A DNA stretch of 20,380 nucleotides from Chara braunii (Eukaryota > Streptophyta > Charophyceae > Charales > Characeae), in assembly GCA_003427395.1 (NCBI GenBank), contig BFEA01000072.1:2405315-2425694 (forward strand), read 5' to 3'. Under the pieces are notes generated by a model, which was not told the origin of the DNA, searched no databases, and was given only the letters and a program-made list of their open reading frames with translations. Positions 9,261-18,400 of this stretch are shown here, piece by piece (within the stretch, counting starts at the first letter, position 1; the number at the start of each line of letters is the position of its first letter). The position numbers were made by a program, and so were the translations under genes.

Positions 9261-9945
9261 CTAGGATGTCAAGGGGGTATCCACAAGCTGAGGGGTGGAT
9301 GTAGAGATGAGAGTCGCGAAGATGGAGGAACTTGAAAGGTGAAGAAGATCGGGCTCGAAAAAAATGGGATCAACCTCTGGATAGAATGAATCATGGCGAA
9401 GAAAATGCATGACGTTCTTTGAGTGTAACGTGACATCCTCCTTATGTACGAAATGAGCAAACTGACGAGGCGAAGCGAAGGTGATGTCTGGGTGGGACCC
9501 TGAAGGACGAGGGTCCTTGGGAGGTAGGTCAGGAGGAGTGTCACCTGTGGTTCGAATCAAGGGGACTCGATGAGTCTGACCACACTTCGTTTTGAGAACG
9601 AGTGTCTGGGTCGCCCATTCGGCCTCTGTGCCGCGGAACTAGCAAGACCAGGGAGTGCCAAGGATAAAGTCGCACCCAGTCTCCATCACGTCGAAGTATG
9701 TGGAGGAATAGTTACGCCAACTTGAAGCGTCTGGGTACTATCTGATGGCTAGAGGGTGAGGGAAAAGTGGAGGTTGGGGACCGTCTGATCGAAGAAGCGC
9801 TGCATCTTGTTATCTCCGAGGGTAACAAATTAGGAGAGCGAGGCCCGGAGGTAGCTAGACGAGCTTCCTCAACCACGCGAGGGTGAATAAAATCTCCCTA
9901 CGAGTCAGAGTCCCATAAAGCGAGGTAAAACCCTTATAGATGTCC
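9261..9945 (-). pseudogene. Protease remnant and protease-RT linker of the gypsy element
   Basis: On the minus strand at 9850-9921 the frame reads ALWDSDS, a stop, then GDFIHPRVVEEA. This is the retropepsin active-site region, but the usual Asp-Ser/Thr-Gly is Asp-Ser-Asp (codons 9904-9912) and a TAG follows at 9898-9900. Further on, GCDFILGTPW and GTEAEWATQTLVLKT match the C-terminal flap-to-core part of these proteases. Beyond it, 9560-9261 is an open linker (ITFASPRQFAHFVHKEDVTL) leading to the reverse transcriptase. The motif damage and stop make it inactive. Confidence 0.8.
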
Positions 9946-10351
9946 CCAGGCGAATGAGAATGATGGGGAGGAGCAATCAGGATCAGAGAGCAGATCGAAA
10001 AGACGACACAAGACATTTACATGTCTCATGACTCGCTCTTGACAAGCCTAAAGAATGCTCAAATCCAAGAGAGATTACATAACGTCATCGCGAGTACCCA
10101 ACTAAGCGCTACAACGAGTTGTGTAAATGGCGCGACGAGTCGAAAGTCTCGGAGGGGAAAGACTAGATGCGGTGGTCTGCAGTGGGGTAGATGGTACCTG
10201 GACAGACGACAGGCCAGAGGGAACTGCGTATGTCGTGTCTTGAGAATCCTCTTATGTGGTAGCCAAAGGGGCAGACCGCAACTAGGTGGTCGGAAAGTCA
10301 TTCACGTGCGAGGCCTCAGCGATACACTGCACGATGGCTAGCTGAATTGGA
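9946..10351 (-). other. Gag-protease linker, degraded
   Basis: On the minus strand the best reading is Pro/Ser/Thr-rich with several stops (for example SSVQVPSTPLQTTASSLSPP). No zinc knuckle of the CCHC type is visible. It is interpreted as the spacer between gag and protease because of its position; the open frames on both strands here have no recognisable motif. Confidence 0.5.
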
Positions 10352-12069
10352 CTAGTCCAGCGGGACCGAGGAGGGACTGAGACTACCGCTAACGAGAAAC
10401 GTCATCATAGTGTCGACCGAGGGCAGCATGGTATGGACACCGTGAGAAGGTGTGTCCACCCTGGCGACAGCAAAGGCAAATGCGACAGGCCTCGAGGGCG
10501 GGCAATCCTCAAGGGATAAGGCTCTGCGAGGAGGGACGAAACCCTGCGAGAGGTCTACCTGAGGGACAGCGAACGTGCGGGTGCCAGCCTGTGCAAGCCA
10601 GTTGCGAACACGACCCATGGAGGACATTGCCATTTGCAAGCGGTCGCCCATCAGGACAGTGTCGTCATCCGAGTGGTACTTGATGATGTCCAGAAGCTCG
10701 AGGTCCTCGAGGGCGTCCCCAACGGTAGGGTCAAGCTTGGCTGAGGCCTCGCCGTACTCCAGAGAACTATAGCACCGAGAGAATGGCGCTCCAGGCCGAG
10801 CTGGTCGGTGAAAGCAGCCAACAAAAGAGGAACGACCTCGAGCGGTGCCTCGCGACTTGGTGGTGGCGGCGGGTCGTGAAGAGGACGGGGTGTCGAAAAA
10901 GTGACTCTGCATCCAATACTGCCAAGCAGCCTCGTAGGTCTGGTCTGTGACACGAAGGTATGTCTCCAAAGCTTTATGCGGTAGTCGGTCGGAAGACTGG
11001 CAAGGAACCTGTTGGCCAGAAGAACCTCAGGTAAGAGTGTCTCATCGCAAATGAGGCGGGTGTCCTGAAACACCTGAATGTGACAATTGAGGTCTAACGA
11101 TGGGGAGGACTCGGGCCATCGCGTCTGGGTGACCTTATCTAAGGTGTCGCTCGCATTGTGCAGCGTGCCATAGCAGTCATGAAGGAAGGCGGTGAAATCC
11201 AAAAAATGTGAGCCTCAACCGTGCGAGTATAATATGTGTAGTGACTCTCCCATGAGGTGAAAGCGGTGCCTCACAATTTAGTTGCGAGCAAAGAGCACCA
11301 CAACTCCTGACTAGTATTTGTCAATGTTAGTATACGTGTGGCGGCCTGCAACAAATGCGATATACGAAGTGTGCCATCGTAGTCGGGTATATCCGACAGG
11401 CGCACAAGGGGAGGAGCGTTGTGCTGACGGCGAGGAGAGAAAGGCTGATGGGCCTGCACGGCGGCGACAAATGTTGGGGCCAGTGCATGGATTGAAGTGA
11501 GCGCAATCTGTGGGTCGTGACTCTTGGTGAAGGTCTGGCAAAGGTGGAGGCAATGGCGGCAGACAGTTATGAGGGGGTCGCGAGAAAGAACGGTAAAGGT
11601 GGAGGAGCATTTCCAGGGAAACGAGCGTGCAAGACCGAAGTGGAAGGGACGGTGAAGGAAGATGAAAGGTGAGCAGCATGTGGAGGGTGCGGTTGTCTCA
11701 GGTTGAGTATCTTTGCCTGTTGAGTTGCGCCATGGTGGTCTGTACGGTAGCCATTCGTTGGGTGTGCGGGGCCGAAGGTGGAAAAGTCGAAGACGGTATC
11801 CTAGCAGGGGGAGGGGTGACAAACTGTAGGGAAGCCTAAGGTGGGAGTGAAGGAAAAAGGGGAGGAGGAGGGAGGGCTCGAGGTCGTAGTGTCGTAACCA
11901 ATGCGCGAGGCTGGTAAGCAACATCGGGATGAGTAGATGAAACTGTCTGGCCAGATACCGGTATCTCGGTGGCAACACGTACGGCAGTGGCCGAAGCAGT
12001 AGGGGTGGTAGGGGTCGATGGTTGTGCCGCAACGGACGGTATGGTATGAGCGGCAGCATTACTCACCAC
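10352..12069 (-). pseudogene. Gag polyprotein of the gypsy element, split over several frames
   Basis: A low-complexity Pro/Thr/Ser-rich N-terminal part is open from about 12069 to 11836. No ATG is found in that frame, so the true start is unresolved. The gag core is then read in pieces: LSDIPDYDGT to LWCSLLATKL (about 11400-11274), a stop, GTAFTSWESHY (about 11265-11235), a frameshift near 11205, then DFTAFLHDCYGTL to SLPTDYRIKLWR (11200-10970), another frameshift, then ETYLRVTDQTYEAAWQYWM (10966-10910). These fit the retrotransposon gag (capsid) domain. The last frame stays open to 10352 with a linker containing RGTARGRSSFVG and an acidic DLELLDIIKYHSDDDT stretch. No CCHC knuckle is seen. 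Confidence 0.8.
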
Positions 12070-12184
12070 TATGGAGGGGGAGTGTTGGGCCTGTCTTGCG
12101 GGGAAGGAGGAACCACCACATCTCCGTGTTTGGAGTCGTGGGAAACCGGACTGGGAACCAATAGGGAATGGGGTGTGGGAGCGG
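12070..12184 (-). other. Leader of the gypsy element, interrupted
   Basis: Sequence between the gag region and the insertion point of the nested LTR element. On the minus strand it is pyrimidine-rich (CTCCCCCTCCATAGTGG) with no clear primer-binding site. The continuation on the other side of the nested element would be 17777-17841. Confidence 0.5.
12180..12184. repeat. Left target-site duplication AGCGG
   Basis: AGCGG immediately precedes the TGTC start of the left LTR and recurs at 17772-17776 just after the right LTR. If the A belongs to the LTR end, the duplication is the 4-base GCGG. Confidence 0.65.
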
Positions 12185-13298
12185 TGTCTGCGCGAATACC
12201 CTTACAAGGGTATCCACCCTGTTTTTTGCAAGTGACAGAAAATAAGTTTTGTTCAAAATTTGAGTATACCGTGCGAAGTTGCGGTTGCTTTTCGTTTGCG
12301 CTGACTGAATGGTGGAAGTAGAGAGTATGTGAGCGCGCAGCTTTGAGGCGTGCGTGATAATTTTTATTTTGATACTATAGAGTCGGCGTTTCCGCCGGCA
12401 AAATTTTTATTTTTGATTAAAACTATGAAAGGTTTTTCTTTATGTTAAGGTGACCATGGGGCGTGTGCGCTCATACGGAAGACGTCATTAGGCGGTAATG
12501 TTACCTTTGGGCGCTGGTTGGAGCATGCGAAAGGAAATAGAACGCGAGCGGTGGCCTCTGCGCGACATTATGGGGGCTACGAGCGTGACAGGCCGAGCAA
12601 AATCCGGCCCCTAACAGCATGTGTGTGCATACGGGGCCGTGCGTTTGATGGGAAATCAAGCAGCGGCCTTAGCACTGCTGCTACAGGCCCAGGCTGGCTG
12701 CCGCTACCGTTCATATACCGGTCGGCGCGCAGCCAATTCAGGCTTGGGCTTAGCCCTATTGGTTACGGCACTAGACTTTCAACATGTGGATCCCGGGATC
12801 AAGGCCAGCTACCGACAGTGGAGGAGCGAAGGAGCGTCTTATGGAGGAAACTGAGGGGTTGAGGGTCCCGCGGGACTATCCCCCTTAGTTTTGTTGGGGA
12901 GTCCGACAGCGAGCCCGATAGGCAGGACCGAGGACAAGGTTCCAACGGTCCTTTCCTCCTCACCCCCCCTTTCTATTTTTTTTCTTATTTTTTTAATTAT
13001 TTTATCTTTTTTTTAATTTTTAATTTTTGTCCCATATCGAGACACGGTCCGGTACCGATCTTGGGACCGGTTGTAGGCCAAGAGCCTAGTCCAGTGGATA
13101 CGTCCACCTAAGGGATGGTGACAGCTCCCGTAGGTGGAGGTAAGCGGTGCCTCGCATGACCCTGTCCTGTTGTAGGGGCTCGCGAGAGGTACGGCTGGCG
13201 CACTCGGTCGGAGCGGCAAACGCTCTCCACGACAAATCCTGCAAAATCCTGCGTAACGCGGTCGAGAGGGTCCCCGTGCGGGACCGATGCGCTCGACA
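12185..13298 (+). repeat. Left LTR of the nested element
   Basis: Matches 16660-17772 over its full length, with a substitution roughly every 12-20 bases by eye. Near its 5' end is the near-palindrome ATACCCTT-AC-AAGGGTAT (12196-12213). A small CGGCG/CGCCG hairpin lies at 12384-12397, a T-rich tract at about 12968-13028, and several stem-loops in the last 200 bases, including CCACCT/AGGTGG (13104-13137), GAGCG/CGCTC near 13215 and GGTCCC/GGGACC (13269-13285). Overlapping open frames at 12518-12862 and 12621-12854 are shared with the other LTR but look non-coding. Confidence 0.9.
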
Positions 13299-13300
13299 GG

Positions 13301-13318
13301 TGGCGTCGTTGTCGGGGA
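13301..13318 (+). other. Primer-binding site, tRNA-Asp-like
   Basis: TGGCGTCGTTGTCGGGGA starts two bases after the GACA end of the left LTR. From memory of plant retrotransposons, the complement of the tRNA-Asp 3' end is TGGCGCCGTTGCCGGGGA; the two differ at two positions, both C-to-T. A primer-binding site starting TGG at this place is what reverse transcription of an LTR element needs, and it fixes the element's orientation as plus. Confidence 0.8.
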
Positions 13319-13906
13319 TCTCGGCTGCCTACCGGGGTCCTTAGAGAACAAAGCCAGGTTAAAAGCAGGTTGATGATCCAGGCAAAACGACAATCTTTAT
13401 TAATGGCGTGAGATAAGTGAGTGATGAGTGAGTGATCTAATGATGGTTGTAGTGTGATTGCACTATTGGATGGCGGTGTATGGTAAGAATGCAAGTGTAT
13501 TTTGGGACCTAGTAGTGGTAACTCCATTTAAAAATTTACGGATCAAGGTATCATAGAGTAGTACGGACGATGCTATGTGTATCAAATGTCTTAGACTAAC
13601 CATCGTTTGCATTAATGCGACTCTGTCCGTTCGGTTGTCCGAGCAAGGATCTTTGATACTTGAAACACGGTCACTAAGCTACTTATGTTGTCATGACAAC
13701 GCCATGGTACGCTAGCGATAGGAAATGACTTGGGTTAGGAAGAGGTATTTTCCTCTTACCAAAAGACTCGTCTAAGGGAAACCATAAATATTTGTTTTAG
13801 CTAAGTATTTGAGTTGACCTTTTTAACCCTTGGAGCCTATCTATGAAATTCATTCATTTGCGTCAACATGTATTTAAGTAATCTTATTTAAATACAGACT
13901 CATGTA

Positions 13907-13976
13907 ATTCTATGTATTTGGTATCATTTATCTGAGCTGCATTTCTATGTATCTGGTATCATTTATCCGAGGTTTA
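13907..13976. repeat. Two-copy tandem repeat, 35-bp unit
   Basis: TTCTATGTATTTGGTATCAT then TTATCTGAG is followed 35 bases later by TTCTATGTATCTGGTATCAT then TTATCCGAG. Confidence 0.85.
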
Positions 13977-14828
13977 TTCATTTATGACTAGCCACATTAA
14001 CTATCTTTTCGATTTTCACAAGCCTTCTAAGTTTGTCTATATAAGCAAGTCAACTTGAAATTATCAACTTATATCTATTTTTATTCTGAATTGATATGCA
14101 TGGGTTGATATTTTAAAAGGGGGTAAAGAAGTTACACAGAATCCACGTCCGATGCGGATTCAGAGGTGCATGGAGTGACCAGTTTGTGAATTTCGCGAGA
14201 AAGTGGTTAATGTGTGAAGTCTACCCTAAAAAAAGTTGCAATCCTATGTTATTGTTCCCTGAGAGATGGCTTTGAAGAAATTATAATTTTGTCTTGTAGG
14301 TAGTAGTGAGACCCACGCCGGAACTATGTTCCTGATCCATAGTGGGGTGTTGTCGTCTTATCCCTTGTGGTAAAATGACTACACTACTACCGAATAGGAG
14401 AAAAGTGTTTGAGTCTTGTCAGACCATGGCCTATGGGAGGAACAACTACTACATACCACAGAGAGGTAGGGGGTGAATCCCCAACTATTTTTGTGTTAAG
14501 TAGGGTCATCTGCATGCGAAGGGACAGATCATCCCGGAGTATGTATGGTGAGGTTGTCTACTTCATCGGCAAGGGTCTACAAGGTGCAAGTGCTGAAATC
14601 GGAGGGAGATGCAGTGAGGTTTGATCCTTGAGCGGGGCTCAGGAATAAGATGTTACCCCTTTGAGAAAGGGTTACACTGCCCCTCGACATAATATATTAG
14701 CCTCGAGAATTATAATATAATATATTTTCTTTATTGTTGCATTTGAAAACCTTCATGGTTGAAAAAATTAACTTGATCATGGTGTCATTATTTATTCATG
14801 ATTATTACTTCTTCATTACAATACATAG

Positions 14829-14872
14829 CATTACAATATATATATATTTGACGATATATATATATATATAAT
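14829..14872. repeat. TA-rich microsatellite
   Basis: Two runs of alternating TA (near 14836-14848 and 14855-14871), separated by TTTGACG, inside a generally AT-rich stretch. Confidence 0.85.
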
Positions 14873-16659
14873 ATTATTATTAGTGTCTAATTTTGATCAT
14901 TGGAAGAGATAAATTTTAAAGAGCGAATGAGATTTTAGCAATAAGGTCCGATAAGAAACTGATAAGACAGAATGACTCTGAGGTAGGGATTATCCTGCAT
15001 ATCCTTGAGTTGAGGTTGTTCAACTCTTAGTATGTGTGTGGCTTCGAGGTTATTTTTGGTTCTTTTTTAGTGATATATATCAATTTTATACATAATAAAG
15101 GCATGAGACTACTGGTTGGTCTGACGATCACTATCACTCTCACGTATGTGGATTTATCCTAATGTATGATGATTTTTTGTGTGAGAGATGTACGAGATTC
15201 ATCTCGTGTGTTTTGTAAATGTGAATGTGTAAACTGTCTATTCTCTGGTATACTCGCGCAATCTGGCTATGGACAGATAATAGGCTCGATTATAAGAATA
15301 AATAGTGCAGTTCGTTTGGTGAAAATGTGTGAGAATCCCAAGGGATTTATGAGTCTTTTGAGATTCAAATGCTTGTCCATGCCGAATGTTATTTGTTGAG
15401 TTGAGACGAGGACCCACAAGTTGGTCTCTCAATAATGAGTGTTTTATGGTTGACTTCCCTCCATGTGGGGGGTGGTTGTGAGATTTTATGAGTGAATCCC
15501 CTTCAAAAGTGTAAGGCGGATGAATGATTTGAAATGACATGGACAGCGGTTTGAACGATAAAGTCTGACGAGAAAGACCAAGAAACTGGTTATTTATTGG
15601 TGAAATTTTGGAAGGTCGCAAATTGGTGAAATTTTGAAAGATGTCTTTAAGATGTGTGGTCTGCTTTACTCTGATCAAGTGGGAGGCCACAGCCCTGTGA
15701 ATCTGGCGGTGAATTTTTGTGGAGTTTGAAAAGGACGCAGTGCTCTCTATATTGTCCTATAGAGAACTGGTGAATGTCTTTGAGTGAGACAGAGCTCTGG
15801 TTTGTCCCGCGGTAGGCCTGAGTTTATTGCAACACACCGTTCAGTCACTATGATGCTAATCTTGAAACATATATGAGACCCAGCTAGGGGATAATCTAGC
15901 ATCACTAGGGCGCAACCCTTAGTGTTGGCTGTTGACCGGCGTAACCTGGCAGCGGGCCCACGACTCACCAAAGGAGAAGGCTTGAGGGGTGTGGCCGTCT
16001 CAGAGAGTCTTATTCCCGCGGGATGTCGGAGGGGTAAGAGTCGAGTCTGTCGTGTTTTTGAGAGTCCCGATAAAGTGTTTATCAGGAAGTTTGTTTATCG
16101 TTGCGCAACCAACGAGGGCAATGCCGCTAATATAACAACGCGGTGGACCGTAGATCTGGCTCGATCAACCAGACTATGGTGGGCCAAGATGGAGACCTGG
16201 ACTTCCTGTACTAGACTCCAGGAGAGATTTGTAATGAAAGTTATATAGTTTTGTGAATATTTTGTGAGGAAGGTGATGATGCCTTCAAAAGGTCTCGGTT
16301 AGGGCCCGCGTCCTAAGTTATGACCTTGCATGCAGGACGATGACTAAACAGGACACCCAACGATGAGCCAACTGATGTCTAGGACAAAGGGAGAGGATTA
16401 TCAATAACTACTTGGAACAAGCCTAACACTATAGTACGGATCAAGTATCCCGGTCTCCAAGGCCTGGTCACAGGAAACCCCGGTTGAAGCCCAGGCAGTG
16501 GTTAGTTGTGACCGAGGGTCATTTGATAAGATCCTCAAACGGAGTCAAGTTGGCCAATCGGATTGGATCTTTTATAGTCGGCATTTGGAATTAAGATTGA
16601 ATAGATAACTTTTGATTATTCGACGCGACCGGGACATTGCTTAATAAGGTCCGGTAAAC

Positions 16660-17772
16660 TGTCGGCGCGAATACCCTTACAAGGGTATCCGCCCTGGTTT
16701 TTGCAAGTGACAGAAAATAAGTTTGTTCAAAATTTGAGTATACCGTTGGAAGTCACGGTTGCTTTTTGTTCGCGCTAACTGAATGGTGGAAGTAGAGAGT
16801 ATGTGAGCGCGCAGCTTTGAGGCGCGCGTGATGATTTTTATTTTGATACTATAGAGTCGGCGTTTCCGCCGGCAAAATTTTTATTTTTGATTAAAACTAG
16901 GAAAGGTTTTTCTTTCTGTTGAGGTGACCATGGGGCGTGTGCACTCATACGGAAGACGTTATTAGGCAGTAATGTTACCTTTGGGCGCTGGTTGGAGCAT
17001 GCGAAAGGAAATAGAACGCGAGCGGTGGCCTCCGCGCGGCATTATGGGGGCTACGAGCGTGACAGGCCGAGCAAAATCCGGCCCCTAACAGCATGTGCGT
17101 GCGTACGGGGCCGTGGGTTTGATGGGAAATCAAGCAGCGGCCTTAGCACTGCTGCTACAGGCCCAGGCTGGCTGCCGCTACCGTTCATATACCGGTCAGT
17201 GCGCAGCCAGTTCAGGCTTGGGCTTACCCCTATTGGTTACGACATTAGACTTTCAACTTGCGGATCCTGGGATCAAGGCCCGCAGCCGACAGCGGAGGAG
17301 CGAAGGAGCGTCTTATGGAGGAAACTGAGGGGTTGAGGGTTCCGCGGGACTATCCCCTTTAGTTTTCTTGGGGAGTCCGACAGCGAGCCCGATAGGCAGG
17401 ACCGAGGACAAGGTTCCAACGGTCCTTTCCTCCTCACCCCCCCTTTCTGTTTTTTTTCTTATTTTTTTTCTTATTTTATCTTTTTTAAAATTTTTAATTT
17501 TTGTCCCATATCGGGACACGGTCCGGTACCGATCTTGGGACCGGTTGTAGGCCAAGAGCCTAGTTCAGTGGATACGCCCACCTAAGGGATGGTGACAGCT
17601 ACCGCAGGTGGAGGTAAGTGGTGTCTCGCGTGACCCTGTCCTGTCGTATGGGCTCGCGAGAGGTACGGGTGGCGCACTCGGCCGGAGCGGCAAACGCTCT
17701 CCGCGACAAGTCCAGCAAAATCCTGCATGACGAGGCCGGGAGGGTCCCCGTGTGGGACGGATGCGCTCGATA
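16660..17772 (+). repeat. Right LTR of the nested element
   Basis: Starts TGTCGGCGCG and ends CTCGATA, where the left LTR has CTCGACA, so the terminal GACA carries a C-to-T change. It keeps the 5' palindrome (16671-16688) and the stem CCACCT/AGGTGG (17578-17611). A purine-rich polypurine tract is not seen in the 30 bases before it. Confidence 0.9.
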
Positions 17773-17776
17773 GCGG
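17772..17776. repeat. Right target-site duplication AGCGG
   Basis: Matches 12180-12184; its first A may be the last base of the LTR. Confidence 0.65.
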
Positions 17777-17841
17777 TGAGGAGCGCGATGAGGAGAACCC
17801 TTGAGGCGGTGGACGTCAATTGCGAGCGCATTGAGTTTCGC

Positions 17842-18080
17842 TGTCGTACGCACGGTCCCCGCTGGTGGGGACCTTCCTGGCCGCGTCACGCAGAATTGGC
17901 AGATTTCGCGAGTCGCTTCAGGAAAAGGGAAGCGGCGGAGCCGCTCCGGCCGAGTGCGCCAGCTATACCTCCATCGGGTCCCTACAACAGGACATGGTCT
18001 CGAGGGGTACAACTTACCTCCACCCGTAAGAACTGTCACCATCTCTTGGGTGGGCGTATCCCCGCCGAGCTATTGAACCA
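17842..18080 (-). repeat. Diverged inverted fragment of the same LTR family
   Basis: On the minus strand this reads in the same order as the last 230 bases of the nested element's LTRs: GGATACGCCCACC, GATGGTGACAG, GGTGGAGGTAAG, CTGTCCTGTTGTAG, GGCGCACTCGGCCGGAGCGG, AGGTCCCC, and finally CGACA. The terminal GACA independently supports the LTR end called above. No TGG-type primer-binding site follows the GACA. Upstream of about 18080 the match fades. It could be the remnant of a related element's 5' LTR, possibly that of the gypsy relic, or an unrelated insertion. Confidence 0.8.
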
Positions 18081-18400
18081 CACGCGCAAACTTTTACTTG
18101 CAATCGCGGAGGTGGCTCAGCCGAGGGCGTTTCTCGTATGTTGTAGCATAGGGGGTACGCGCAGTCCACACCTTGCTCGGACCCTTACGCGAACGGTAAC
18201 ACTGGGGCGTTGATCTTCCACGTGCGGTTTAGCGACGGTCGACTAGGACATCCTAGCTCAACCACGCGATACAAGACAAAGCAAACTAACTCAGACAAAC
18301 AATTAAGCCTAGTCCCTTTTTTATACGTCATGATCCATAACTCAAAAAAGTCTTTGTGTCTGAGCGAGACCCACACGAAGTTGCATAAAAAGAATGCAAC
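18081..18400. other. Unassigned stretch
   Basis: No repeat partner in the window and no recognisable coding motif. It lies between the inverted LTR fragment and family A copy 3. Confidence 0.4.

Larger units (their letters stand above)
6120..12184 (-). mobile_element. Degenerate Ty3/gypsy chromovirus, minus strand
   Basis: Domains appear in the chromovirus order on the minus strand: gag (12069 to about 10350), protease (around 9590-9925), reverse transcriptase (about 9110-8300), RNase H (about 8200-7738), integrase (about 7400-6590) and chromodomain (about 6340-6125). Each domain is split by stops or frameshifts, and key residues are lost in protease, reverse transcriptase and integrase. Neither LTR can be defined: the 3' side has no partner and the 5' side is interrupted at 12184 by another LTR element. 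It is an old, inactive copy. Confidence 0.9.
13319..16659 (+). other. Internal region of the nested LTR element, no coding sequence recognised
   Basis: 3.3 kb without retrotransposon protein motifs; the open frames are short and featureless. It has many small perfect palindromes: GTTGTCATGACAAC (13687-13700), TGTATTTAA/TTAAATACA (13869-13896), TCTCTATA/TATAGAGA (15744-15765), CACTAGGG/CCCTTAGTG near 15903-15925, TCCCGCGGGA (16014-16023) and CCCGATAAA/TTTATCAGG (16066-16086). A purine run AAAAGGGGGTAAAGAAG lies near 14115-14131. AT-rich sequence fills about 14690-14900. Confidence 0.6.
12185..17772 (+). mobile_element. Non-autonomous LTR retrotransposon nested near the gypsy element
   Basis: Two direct repeats of about 1113 bp (12185-13298 and 16660-17772) begin TGTC; the left one ends GACA, the right one GATA. 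They enclose 3.36 kb. Just inside the left LTR, after a 2-base spacer, is a primer-binding site like the tRNA-Asp type. Matching AGCGG flanks suggest a simple insertion. No gag, protease, reverse transcriptase or integrase motif is visible in the internal region, so it would depend on another element (a LARD-like arrangement). No polypurine tract lies immediately upstream of 16660, which is odd. It is oriented opposite to the gypsy relic. Confidence 0.85.

Noticed and set aside
10059-10341. 80- and 106-codon frames on opposite strands
   Set aside because: No motif; they fall in the degraded linker between gag and protease.
12518-12862. 114-codon open frame in the left LTR with an equal-length partner at 16992-17336
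   Set aside because: There is no ATG start, and of about 18 base differences roughly 11 change an amino acid; the overlapping second frame changes just as much. This does not look like protein-level selection.
17599-18213. 147- and 153-codon frames across the LTR junction
   Set aside because: They cross the boundary between the right LTR, the target duplication and the inverted LTR fragment, so they cannot be an ancestral gene.
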